DNA of 59,876 bases from an uncultured Pelagibacteraceae bacterium (lineage in GTDB: Bacteria; Pseudomonadota; Alphaproteobacteria; Pelagibacterales; Pelagibacteraceae): contig CACCGT010000008.1 in the NCBI GenBank assembly GCA_902545635.1, forward strand, positions 1 to 59,876, given 5' to 3'. Below, in pieces: positions 8,490 to 16,528 of the stretch. Positions within the stretch are counted from its first letter, which is position 1. Each line of letters starts with the position of its first letter. The notes below the pieces were generated by a model. It ran no database searches. It saw only the letters and a list, made by a program, of their open reading frames with translations, and was not told the origin of the DNA. Position numbers and translations under genes: made by a program.

Positions 8490-9584
8490 TTATATCCTTT
8501 CCTCAGTTTTAGCATCAAATAAAGAAATTTGTGTTAAATCAAAATATAATTTTGTATTTTTTAATAATTCAATCTTAATCGTAGAAGGAAATTTAGCTAA
8601 TACTTCTTGATTTTCATAATCAAATGTCATTATTTGCTCATGACCAATATACTCACTTAAATCAGCTCTTAGATTAATTTCAAAATCTCCCTCATTAGAT
8701 TTTTTAGAGAATATATGCTCTGGTCTTATACCAAAAAAAACTTCTTTATTTTCTAAATTAGATTTTTCTATAAAATCGTAACCATTTATTGGAATTTCAA
8801 AGTTTGAGCCATTAGCAACAAATGAAATTTGATTTGAACTTTGTTTTAGATTACCTTTAATCAAATTCATTGATGGTGAACCAATAAAATCTGCCACAAA
8901 TGTATTGCTAGGCTTGTTGTAAATATTTTCTGGCGTATCATTTTGTTGGATTACACCATGATTCATTATTGCAATATTGGTACCTAAACTCATAGCCTCA
9001 GTTTGATCATGAGTAACATAAACTACAGTTGTTTTAAGCTGTTGATGAAGTTTTTTAATCTCTCTTCTCATTTCAACTCTTAATTTTGCATCCAAATTAG
9101 ATAATGGTTCATCAAATAAAAATATTCTAGGCTCCCTTACTAATGCTCTTCCAATAGCAACACGTTGTCTTTGACCTCCTGAAAGTTGCGAAGGTTTCCT
9201 TTCTAGCAAAGCATCTACCTGCAAAAATTTTGAAACTTTTTGTAACTGTTCCTCTATTTTTTCTTTAGACACTTTGGCTTGTTTAAGGCCAAATATCATA
9301 TTTTCTCGTACATTCATGGATGGATACAAAGCATAAGACTGAAATACCATTGCAATATTTCGGTCTTTTGGTTCTACTTTGCTTACATTGTAATCATCTA
9401 TATATACATTCCCCTCATTTATTGTTTCTAAACCAGCTATAATATTTAATAACGTTGACTTTCCACAGCCCGAAGGACCTAAAAGTACTAAGAAATTTCC
9501 TTCGTCTATTTCTAAATTAATTTTTCTTAAAACTTCTGTTGTTCCAAAATTTTTTGATAATTCATCAATTTTTAACGTTTTCAT
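8490..9584 (-). CDS. Sugar ABC transporter ATP-binding protein (MalK/UgpC type)
   Basis: 364 residues. The nucleotide-binding domain has Walker A GPSGCGKST, Q-loop VFQSYALYPSMNVRENM, signature LSGGQRQRVAIGRAL, Walker B IFLFDEPLSNLDAKLR and switch histidine VTHDQTEAMSLG. A C-terminal extension from about residue 235 (FFGIRPEHIF near 290) is the TOBE regulatory domain of the CUT1 family. It energises the permease pair encoded just upstream (9587-11354) and is separated from them by 2 bases. Length and architecture are normal for MalK-type subunits. Confidence 0.93.
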   Translation of the reverse strand: MKTLKIDELSKNFGTTEVLRKINLEIDEGNFLVLLGPSGCGKSTLLNIIAGLETINEGNVYIDDYNVSKVEPKDRNIAMVFQSYALYPSMNVRENMIFGLKQAKVSKEKIEEQLQKVSKFLQVDALLERKPSQLSGGQRQRVAIGRALVREPRIFLFDEPLSNLDAKLRVEMRREIKKLHQQLKTTVVYVTHDQTEAMSLGTNIAIMNHGVIQQNDTPENIYNKPSNTFVADFIGSPSMNLIKGNLKQSSNQISFVANGSNFEIPINGYDFIEKSNLENKEVFFGIRPEHIFSKKSNEGDFEINLRADLSEYIGHEQIMTFDYENQEVLAKFPSTIKIELLKNTKLYFDLTQISLFDAKTEERI

Positions 9585-9586
9585 CT

Positions 9587-10489
9587 TTATCCTTTCACTG
9601 CTCCTGAAGTTAATCCTCTAATAAAATATTTACCTGCTAATACGTAAACAATAAGTGTAGGAACACCTGCAATTATTGCTGAAGCCATATCTACATTATA
9701 TTCCTTAACACTTGTACTTGATAAAACCATATTATTTAACGCAACTTGAATTGGTGCAGCCTCTCCAAATGAAAAAGTTGATCCAAATAAAAAGTCATTC
9801 CATATTTGAGTAAATTGCCAAATAACTGTTACTACTATAATTGGTGCTGATATAGGAAGCAAAATTTTGAAAAATATTTTAAAAAAACCAGCTCCATCTA
9901 TTCTTGCAGCTTTTACTAATTCTGTTGGAACAGAAATATAATAATTTCTAAAAAATAAAGTTGTAAATGGAATTCCGTAAACTGTGTGGACTAACACAAG
10001 TCCAATTACTGAGTTCGATATTCCTAAAACTCCAAGAGTTCTAGCCATCGGTAATAAGATTGCTTGGAATGGAATGAAACATCCAAATAATAAAAAAAGA
10101 AATACCCATTGGTCTCCTTTAAATCTCCATTTTGTTAATACATATCCTGTCATTGCTCCAATAAATGTTGAAAAAAATACAGCTGGAACAACCATCTTAA
10201 TTGAATTCCAAAAGTATGGTTTTAAAAATGTATCACCAGCTCCATATCCTCTACCTCCCCAGGCAACAGCCCAAGAGTCAAAGTTTAATCCACTTGGCCA
10301 GGTTAATAATGTGCCTTGGCGAATTTCCTCCATTGTTTTTAATGAAGTTACAATCATTACGTATAATGGAAATATAAAATACAAAGCAAAAAGTATTAGT
10401 ACTAAGTATAAAAACCATCTTAAGAACATGTTTGTATATTTAGATCTCTGCTCAAGTTGCTTATAAGAAGTGTGTATATTATCTTGCAT
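9587..10489 (-). CDS. Sugar ABC transporter permease (MalG/GtsC type)
   Basis: 300 residues with six hydrophobic segments. The cytoplasmic EAA loop is recognisable as ELVKAARIDGAGFFKIFFKI (about 195-214), where the ATPase docks. The N-terminal pattern with a first helix followed by SLKTMEEIRQG is characteristic of the MalG side of CUT1 systems. Its start overlaps the end of the other permease gene by 11 bases, indicating translational coupling. It forms the inner-membrane channel with that permease. Confidence 0.92.
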   Translation of the reverse strand: MQDNIHTSYKQLEQRSKYTNMFLRWFLYLVLILFALYFIFPLYVMIVTSLKTMEEIRQGTLLTWPSGLNFDSWAVAWGGRGYGAGDTFLKPYFWNSIKMVVPAVFFSTFIGAMTGYVLTKWRFKGDQWVFLFLLFGCFIPFQAILLPMARTLGVLGISNSVIGLVLVHTVYGIPFTTLFFRNYYISVPTELVKAARIDGAGFFKIFFKILLPISAPIIVVTVIWQFTQIWNDFLFGSTFSFGEAAPIQVALNNMVLSSTSVKEYNVDMASAIIAGVPTLIVYVLAGKYFIRGLTSGAVKG

Positions 10490-11354
10490 TTTCTCTCCTC
10501 AACTCAGAATATAAGTATGGTATTATTACCGCTGCTACTGCCATAAACATCATCATTGCACTTGCAGCTGATAAACCAACTTGACTTTTATGAAAAGCAG
10601 TTTGAGTCATATATAATGCAGGCATAGTTGTGGATATTCCTGGACCACCCTGTGTTAACGCAACTATTAAATCATAACTTTTAATTGATATATGAACTAA
10701 AATTACAAAACTTGTAAAAAATACTGGTCTCATCATTGGAAGTAATATTTTCCAATAAACTGTGAACAGATTTGCTCCATCTATTTTAGCTGCTTTAACA
10801 ATTTCATCTTCAACTGATCTCAATCCAGCTAAAAATAATGCCATTACAAAACCAGCGGATTGCCAGACACCCGCAATTACGATGGTATAAATGGCCATTT
10901 CCCGATTAACCAACCAATCAAATGTAAAGTTTTCAAATCCCCAATCAATAAACATTTTTTGGATACCAAGCGTTGGATTTAAAATCCATTTCCATGCAGT
11001 ACCTGTTACAATGAAAGATAAAGCCATAGGGTATAGGTAAATTGTTCTTAGAACACCCTCTGCTCTAATTTTTTGATCCAAAAATATTGCAAGAATAATT
11101 CCAATTACCACACAGAAGATTAAAAATAATGCAGTAAAAATAAGTAAATTATCTACAGCAATAAGCCACTTTCTTGACCCCCAAAGTTTAACATACTGGC
11201 CAACGCCCCATAATTCATATTTGGGTAAAATTTTTGAATTAGTAAAAGATATATATAAAGTCCAAAGCACAAAACCATATACAAACCAACCAATTAATCC
11301 AACAGCAGGCGCCATTACAATTTTTGGTAAGTTTTTTTCCAACCACTTGAACAT
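10479..11354 (-). CDS. Sugar ABC transporter permease (MalF/GtsB type)
   Basis: 291 residues with six hydrophobic helices and an EAA loop DEIVKAAKIDGANLFTVYWK (about 187-206). The beginning, PKIVMAPAVGLIGWFVYGFV, resembles glucose/mannose-type GtsB permeases. It pairs with the downstream permease and the MalK-type ATPase. A terminator-like hairpin separates it from the upstream binding-protein gene, so it is probably expressed at a lower level than the binding protein. Confidence 0.92.
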   Translation of the reverse strand: MFKWLEKNLPKIVMAPAVGLIGWFVYGFVLWTLYISFTNSKILPKYELWGVGQYVKLWGSRKWLIAVDNLLIFTALFLIFCVVIGIILAIFLDQKIRAEGVLRTIYLYPMALSFIVTGTAWKWILNPTLGIQKMFIDWGFENFTFDWLVNREMAIYTIVIAGVWQSAGFVMALFLAGLRSVEDEIVKAAKIDGANLFTVYWKILLPMMRPVFFTSFVILVHISIKSYDLIVALTQGGPGISTTMPALYMTQTAFHKSQVGLSAASAMMMFMAVAAVIIPYLYSELRRENAR

Positions 11355-11386
11355 TATAAATATTTTTTAATTTTGATTAAAAAAAA

Positions 11387-11411
11387 AGGCCACCTAAAAA
11401 TTAGGTGGCCT
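11387..11411 (-). terminator. Intrinsic terminator-like hairpin after the sugar-binding protein gene
   Basis: AGGCCACCTAA (11387-11397) and TTAGGTGGCCT (11401-11411) pair over 11 bp with a 3-base loop, and the minus-strand transcript continues into a run of T. It lies between the binding-protein stop and the first permease gene of the same operon, so it should act as a partial terminator. Confidence 0.85.
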
Positions 11412-11424
11412 CAATTATTATTTT

Positions 11425-12681
11425 TTACATATTATCTAATACAGAATCAGCTAAAGCATTTGCAGCATCAACAGATGACATATCAGAATTAAAATGTTCT
11501 GTTATTACATCTTGAAGCGCAGCTTTCATAGTATTACCTTGAGCCATTCCATGAGCAAAACTTGGTACTAAACCACCACTAGCACCTGCAGTTTTAATGT
11601 CAGAATTTGAGGTTTTTGCACATTTATCAAATTCATCCATAGAAACATCTAATCTTGCTGGAATTGATCCTTTGTATAGGTTAAAAACTTTTTGGAAGTT
11701 TTTACCCATCATTAACTTAGCTAATAATTTTTGACCTTCTTGTTTTTCTGGATCACTAGTTTTGTAGAATATGAAACTATCTACATTGTATAAGTATCCA
11801 TTATTAGAAGGTGTTGGAGCACAATAGTAATCTACACCTGGAACTTTTCCAGCAGCTGTAAATTCACCTTTTGCCCAATCTCCCATAATTTGAAAACCTG
11901 CTTTACCTTCGATAACCATTCCAGTCGCAACGTTCCAATCTCTTCCTGGGCTACCTTCATCTGTGAACCCTTGAAGTTTTCTCATTTGATCAAAAACTTT
12001 AACAGTTGTTTCACTTCTTAAACAAGTTTCTTTAAGATCAACATAGCAGTTTTTATAATAGTTGTTTCCACCGATACCCATAGCAACTGCTTCGAATACT
12101 GTTGCATCTTGCCAAGCTTGACCACCATGTGCAAATGGAATTACACCAGCTGCTTGTAGTTTTTCTGCTGCTGCATTTAATTCATCCCATGATGTTGGAA
12201 CCGAAATTCCATTAGCATCGAATACTGCTTTGTTTGCCCACATCCAGTCAATTCTATGAATGTTTACTGGAGCTGCACAATATGGACCGCTATTATTTTG
12301 ACATTTGTGAACTGCTGCAATCATTGGATCTAATAAATTATCCCAACCTTCTGACTGTGCAATTGGATCAATATTATAAGGAGCAACTACGCCTTCTTGA
12401 TCGTATTCTTGAATTGTTGGTCCTTTAATTTGAGAAGCTGACGGAGGATCTCCTGCAACTATTCTTGCTTTTAAAGCAACATTGGCAGCATCTCCACCAC
12501 CACCTGTTACTGGCATATCTAGCCACTCACCACCGTTAGCAGCGAAATCATCTTTTAATACTTTAAGAGCAGCAGCTTCACCACCTGATGTCCACCAGTG
12601 CAAAACCTCAATTTTTGGTCCAGCAATAGAAGAAGTAGATGTGAAAGCAAATGCTATTAAAGCAATTAACATTTTTTTCAT
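11425..12681 (-). CDS. Sugar ABC transporter substrate-binding protein (GtsA-like)
   Basis: 418 residues with a signal peptide ending near STSSIA (residue 20). The mature start KIEVLHWWTSGGEAAALKVL and the blocks GGGGDAANVALKARIVAGDP and SASQIKGPTIQEYDQEG match glucose/mannose-type binding proteins (GtsA family) of proteobacteria. It delivers a monosaccharide to the permeases encoded downstream. It heads a minus-strand operon of binding protein, two permeases, ATPase, XylB-like SDR and Gfo/Idh. A perfect 14-bp palindrome lies in its leader. The sugar could be glucose, mannose or xylose. Confidence 0.92.
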   Translation of the reverse strand: MKKMLIALIAFAFTSTSSIAGPKIEVLHWWTSGGEAAALKVLKDDFAANGGEWLDMPVTGGGGDAANVALKARIVAGDPPSASQIKGPTIQEYDQEGVVAPYNIDPIAQSEGWDNLLDPMIAAVHKCQNNSGPYCAAPVNIHRIDWMWANKAVFDANGISVPTSWDELNAAAEKLQAAGVIPFAHGGQAWQDATVFEAVAMGIGGNNYYKNCYVDLKETCLRSETTVKVFDQMRKLQGFTDEGSPGRDWNVATGMVIEGKAGFQIMGDWAKGEFTAAGKVPGVDYYCAPTPSNNGYLYNVDSFIFYKTSDPEKQEGQKLLAKLMMGKNFQKVFNLYKGSIPARLDVSMDEFDKCAKTSNSDIKTAGASGGLVPSFAHGMAQGNTMKAALQDVITEHFNSDMSSVDAANALADSVLDNM

Positions 12682-12866
12682 ATATTTCCCTCTTATTTGT
12701 TAAATTAAGTTAACTTAAAAAAATCAAGTATAGATTGTTTTGGGGTTAGTCTACAATAAAAAAAAATTACAACCTATAATTGATTCTAGAAAATTTAATA
12801 AAATTTATAAGCACTGATATTAAAAGGAATTTTATTGTAAGTTTTTTTTAAATTTTAAATTGTATT
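12682..12866 (-). promoter_or_regulatory. 185-base promoter/leader region with a 14-bp palindrome
   Basis: This gap separates the end of the ROK kinase operon from the sugar-binding protein gene. It holds the perfect palindrome TTAAGTTAACTTAA at 12705-12718, about 25 bases before the start codon, with a purine-rich ribosome site (GAGGG on the minus strand) between. A repressor bound there would block transcription or the leader. The rest is A/T-rich with no open frame or other structure that I can support. Confidence 0.45.
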
Positions 12867-13769
12867 TTAATAAATAGATTTCCTTCCCAATCTTGCCGCA
12901 CCTCTTACACCACTAGCATCTCCATATTTTGGTTTAAGAAAAACACCTTCATATTCTCTTCCAGTTACAAATTTTCTTACAATAGTTTCAATTTCACTTA
13001 AAAAATCAATTTCGTTTGATACACCTCCACCAAAAACAAAACAATCTGGATCAAGAATATTAATTATATTTGCTAGAGACATTGCTAAATTTACTTTAAA
13101 ATTATCTATTAAATTTTCTGCATCTAAATCATGTTTTCTATATAGCTCAAAGATCTCATTAGTTTTTAAATTTTTTTTATATTGCTTATTAAATTTTTTA
13201 GCTAAACTTAAGCCTGAAATAAAACTCTCAATTTCTCCTTCTCTTAAGTTAGTAGATTGAAAATTTTCTTTTTTTGCTATTAAATGAGTAATTTGATTGT
13301 GACCCCACTCACCTGCTACACCATTTGGGCCGGTTACAATTTTTTTATCAATTACTAAACCACCGCCAGCACCAGAACCAAGTATAATGCCATAAACTAT
13401 TTTATAATGTTTTCCAGATCCATCAATAGCTTCTGATAAAGCAAAGGAGTTTGCATCATTTTCACAAAATACTTCCTTACCTAGTATTTTTCTTAGATCT
13501 TTTTGAAATGGTTTTTTTTCTAACCAGGGACAATTTGGTGCATTTTTAACTAATCCTGTTTGAGGAGAATGAATTCCAGGATGACAAACACCTATAGGTA
13601 ATTCTCTTTTTAATTCTTTTTCTAATTTATCACTTATCTCTTTTATTGTCTTAATTATCTTTGTGTAATCTTTGGGACAATCAGTTCTTTCACGATTACT
13701 TTCGTTACCATTTTCATCAAGAACCACACTCTCAATTTTTGTTGCTCCAACGTCTATACCTATCTGCAT
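12867..13769 (-). CDS. ROK-family sugar kinase lacking the zinc cysteine motif
   Basis: 300 residues. It has the phosphate loop GIDVGATK (4-11), catalytic aspartate D105 in CENDANS, GSGAGGG (131-137) and the histidine motif GEWGH ending at H157, so it should phosphorylate a hexose or amino sugar with ATP. In most ROK proteins GEWGH is followed by a CxCGxxGC zinc site; here residues 158-190 contain no cysteine, although the following IESFISG is kept. It is last in the minus-strand run tctC-tctB-tctA-SDR-ROK, 3 bases after the SDR. Substrate not identifiable. Confidence 0.82.
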   Translation of the reverse strand: MQIGIDVGATKIESVVLDENGNESNRERTDCPKDYTKIIKTIKEISDKLEKELKRELPIGVCHPGIHSPQTGLVKNAPNCPWLEKKPFQKDLRKILGKEVFCENDANSFALSEAIDGSGKHYKIVYGIILGSGAGGGLVIDKKIVTGPNGVAGEWGHNQITHLIAKKENFQSTNLREGEIESFISGLSLAKKFNKQYKKNLKTNEIFELYRKHDLDAENLIDNFKVNLAMSLANIINILDPDCFVFGGGVSNEIDFLSEIETIVRKFVTGREYEGVFLKPKYGDASGVRGAARLGRKSIY

Positions 13770-13772
13770 AAA

Positions 13773-14522
13773 TTAATAAGTTGCTCTGCCACCACTTAAA
13801 TCAAATACTGCAGCTGTTGAAAAAGAGTTTTCCTCACTTGATAACCAAGTAACTAAAGATGCCAATTCATCTACTTTTGCAAATTTATTTCTAGGAATTT
13901 TGGATAACATGTAATTGATATGCTCTTCAGTCATTTGATCAAAAATTCGCGTTTTTGCAGCTGCTGGTGTAACGCAATTTACTGCAATATTTTTTAGAGC
14001 TAATTCTTTTCCTAATGATTTAGTTAGTCCAATTACTCCTGCTTTTGATGTACTGTAAGCACTCGCATTAGGATTGCCTTCTTTTCCAGCAATTGAGGCA
14101 ATATTTACAATTCTTCCATAATTATTCTTTATCATGTATGGGGTTACCGCTTTACAGCAATAAAACACTGCATTTAAATTTAAATCTATTACCTTTTTCC
14201 ATTCTTCAAGTGGGTAATCAACTACTGTAGTATTTTTTCCTGCAACTCCTGCATTGTTAATAAAAATATCGATTTTTTTGTGTGTTTTTTCAATTTCAGT
14301 TAAATTTTTTTCGATACTTTCATAATTTCCAACATCAACAATCTGATATGAGATTTTATCAGAATTAATTTTGCTAATTGCAGTTTTAATTGCTTCTTCA
14401 TCTATATCCCAAATTATTACACTTGCTCCAGATTCTATAAACCTTTCAGTTATAGCCAATCCAAAACCTTGGGCTCCTCCAGTTACTATTGCAACTCTAT
14501 TTTTTAAGTCGAAATTAATCAT
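13773..14522 (-). CDS. SDR-family oxidoreductase
   Basis: 249 residues of a classical short-chain dehydrogenase with GGAQGFG cofactor loop, FINNAGVAG, serine in NIASIAG and YSTSK active-site residues. The C-terminus DLSGGRATY recurs in SDRs linked to sugar and sugar-acid catabolism, for example keto-deoxy-acid dehydrogenases. It lies one base after tctA and 3 bases before the ROK kinase, suggesting it oxidises the substrate brought in by the TctABC system. A 3-oxoacyl reductase reading is less likely in this context. Confidence 0.8.
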   Translation of the reverse strand: MINFDLKNRVAIVTGGAQGFGLAITERFIESGASVIIWDIDEEAIKTAISKINSDKISYQIVDVGNYESIEKNLTEIEKTHKKIDIFINNAGVAGKNTTVVDYPLEEWKKVIDLNLNAVFYCCKAVTPYMIKNNYGRIVNIASIAGKEGNPNASAYSTSKAGVIGLTKSLGKELALKNIAVNCVTPAAAKTRIFDQMTEEHINYMLSKIPRNKFAKVDELASLVTWLSSEENSFSTAAVFDLSGGRATY

Positions 14523-14523
14523 A

Positions 14524-15996
14524 TTAATTTTTTTGTTTTTTTGATCTTAATAAAGGAAAAGCTAATGCAATTAAAGATAAAATGAAAAATGTTAAAGCAA
14601 TTGGTCTTGTTAAGAACATTAGCCAATTTCCATCAAATATAACTAAAGATTGTCTTAAAGTTCCCTCCACTAATTCTCCTAAAATTAATCCTATAATTAC
14701 AGGTACAACTGAAAAACCAAATCTTCTCATAAAAAATCCAAGCACACCAAAAAATAACATAATCCAAACATCAATTATTGATTGACTTAAAGAATAAGTT
14801 CCACAAACAGATACAGCAAATATCATAGGCCATAAAATTTTGTTAGGAACAAGTGTTATCCTCGCAAATAATTTTGCACCAAAAAATCCAAATATAAAAA
14901 ATAAAACATTTGCTATTAACATGGCCCCAAAAATTCCATATAAAAAGTCTGGCTGTTCTCTAAATAAATCTGGACCAGGCCTAACACCATGAATAATTAA
15001 ACCAGTTAATATTACTGCTGTTGTAGCACTTCCAGGAATTCCAAGAGCTAAAGTTGGAACCATTGCACCTCCAGTAGCTGCATTATTAGCAGCCTCTGCT
15101 CCAGCAATTCCCTCTATTGATCCTTTGCCAAATTCCTCTGGTTCTTTAGAAAATCTTTTTGCTTCTGAATAACCAATCAAAGATGCAACTGTTCCTCCCT
15201 CAGCTGGTAAAACACCAATAAAAGATCCTATACCGCTCGATCTTAGAATTGTTTTCCATGTTTTTTTATAATCATCTAGAGATGGAAGTTTAACTGCTTT
15301 TAGTGCAACTCTTTTAAAAACTTGATCAAGAAGTGTAGACTGGGTTAACATTTCACTTATAGCAAATAAACCTACTACTACAGGTATAAATCCAATTCCA
15401 ACCGAAAGTTCATTAATTCCATAAGTAAATCTGTCAATTGAAGTCATAAAATCTTTTCCAATAGTAGAAATTAAAATTCCAAATGCACCAGCGATTAAAT
15501 TTTTAATTGGACTACCTTCGCCAATTGATGCGAGCATTGTTAAACCAAAAATAGCTAATGCAAAATATTCTGGTTGGCCAAATTCATATGCAAGTTTAGC
15601 TAACACAGGTGCAAAAAATACCAAAACTATTACACTAAAAATTCCACCCACCGTACTTGAAACTGTTGCCATACCTAAAGCTCTTCCTGCTTCTCCCTTT
15701 TGAGCTAATGGATAACCATCTAGACAAGTGGCGGCTGCGGCTGGAGTTCCGGGCGTATTAATTAAAACTGCAGTGATTGCACCACCGTATGTTCCAGCAC
15801 AATAAATTGAAGTTAGTAGTACTATTGCTGAAAGAGGATCTAAAGTCATAGTAAATGGTAAAATTAATGCTCCACCTGTTGTAGGACCTAATCCTGGCAG
15901 AACACCTAAAATTAGTCCAAATAAAGTTCCAAAAAGTAAAACGATTAACAACTTGGAACTAAACAAAGGCGCCATCATTAATAAAAGATTATCCAT
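14524..15996 (-). CDS. tctA: Tripartite tricarboxylate transporter large permease TctA
   Basis: 490 residues and about 10-12 hydrophobic segments. The two family signatures are clear: GLILGVLPGLGPTTGGALIL near the N-terminus and NTPGTPAAAATCLDGYPLAQ (about 79-98). TctA is the channel of a sodium-driven importer for citrate and other carboxylates, working with TctB and the binding protein TctC. It lies one base after tctB. The neighbouring PdxA-like and enolase-type enzymes suggest a sugar acid rather than citrate. Confidence 0.93.
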   Translation of the reverse strand: MDNLLLMMAPLFSSKLLIVLLFGTLFGLILGVLPGLGPTTGGALILPFTMTLDPLSAIVLLTSIYCAGTYGGAITAVLINTPGTPAAAATCLDGYPLAQKGEAGRALGMATVSSTVGGIFSVIVLVFFAPVLAKLAYEFGQPEYFALAIFGLTMLASIGEGSPIKNLIAGAFGILISTIGKDFMTSIDRFTYGINELSVGIGFIPVVVGLFAISEMLTQSTLLDQVFKRVALKAVKLPSLDDYKKTWKTILRSSGIGSFIGVLPAEGGTVASLIGYSEAKRFSKEPEEFGKGSIEGIAGAEAANNAATGGAMVPTLALGIPGSATTAVILTGLIIHGVRPGPDLFREQPDFLYGIFGAMLIANVLFFIFGFFGAKLFARITLVPNKILWPMIFAVSVCGTYSLSQSIIDVWIMLFFGVLGFFMRRFGFSVVPVIIGLILGELVEGTLRQSLVIFDGNWLMFLTRPIALTFFILSLIALAFPLLRSKKQKN

Positions 15997-15997
15997 A

Positions 15998-16504
15998 CTA
16001 GTAGTAATAAAGGTTTGTAATTATTCCTGGAGGAAATCTAAGACCCAGTATCATTTCAAAAAATATAAAAACAACTAGTGGAAATATAATTCCAACCAGC
16101 AGTAAATAAAAAACTCTCCTTTCACCCCAATTATAAGAAACAAATATAGAAAGTACTGAAATAGCTAAGAAAAAATCTAATGTTTTAGAAATTACTACAA
16201 ATAAAATAAAACTTAAGATTGTTAAAAAAAATGGTTTTGGAAGTTTTTTTTCTTTTTTCCAGGGATTTTTGAATGACAGATAATAAATAATTGTTGTTAA
16301 AAACATTATCAATACTAACAATCCTTTAGGAAAAGTAGCAGGCTGAATACCTCTGTTTAAAATTGGTGGGACCTTGTCAAAGGTAAAAGTAGAAATTAAT
16401 AATATTGTAGAAAAAAAAATTATTACAAAAAATACTTTAAATTCATCTTTAAAAAAAAAGGGCAAACTTTTGTTTGCCCTTTTTTTATTTTGTACATTAT
16501 TCAT
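15998..16504 (-). CDS. tctB: Tripartite tricarboxylate transporter small permease TctB
   Basis: 168 residues with four hydrophobic segments, the usual size and shape for TctB; RGIQPATFPKGLLVLIMF (53-70) matches the family. Codons 7-18 (KKRANKSLPFFF) are themselves a complete intrinsic-terminator sequence. No methionine occurs between residues 2 and about 68, and the terminator leaves no room for a shorter alternative, so the hairpin really is inside the coding region. It works with TctA and TctC. Confidence 0.88.
   Translation of the reverse strand: MNNVQNKKRANKSLPFFFKDEFKVFFVIIFFSTILLISTFTFDKVPPILNRGIQPATFPKGLLVLIMFLTTIIYYLSFKNPWKKEKKLPKPFFLTILSFILFVVISKTLDFFLAISVLSIFVSYNWGERRVFYLLLVGIIFPLVVFIFFEMILGLRFPPGIITNLYYY
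16451..16486 (-). terminator. Intrinsic terminator embedded in the first codons of tctB
   Basis: GGGCAAAC (16460-16467) and GTTTGCCC (16472-16479) pair perfectly around a TTTT loop. An A-run (16451-16459) and a T-run (16480-16486) extend the stem on both sides. Read on the minus strand, the transcript has a 5' A-tract, the hairpin and then nine consecutive U: a textbook terminator, located 43-78 bases past the tctC stop and encoding tctB residues 7-18. It should cut tctBA expression relative to tctC. Confidence 0.85.
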
Positions 16505-16528
16505 AAAAAAAAATGTACTTTCTTATGA

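Noticed and set aside
10..9984. Many 60-160 residue frames opposite real genes, for example 9984-10466
   Set aside because: All lie antisense to well-supported genes and have the composition expected of shadow frames.
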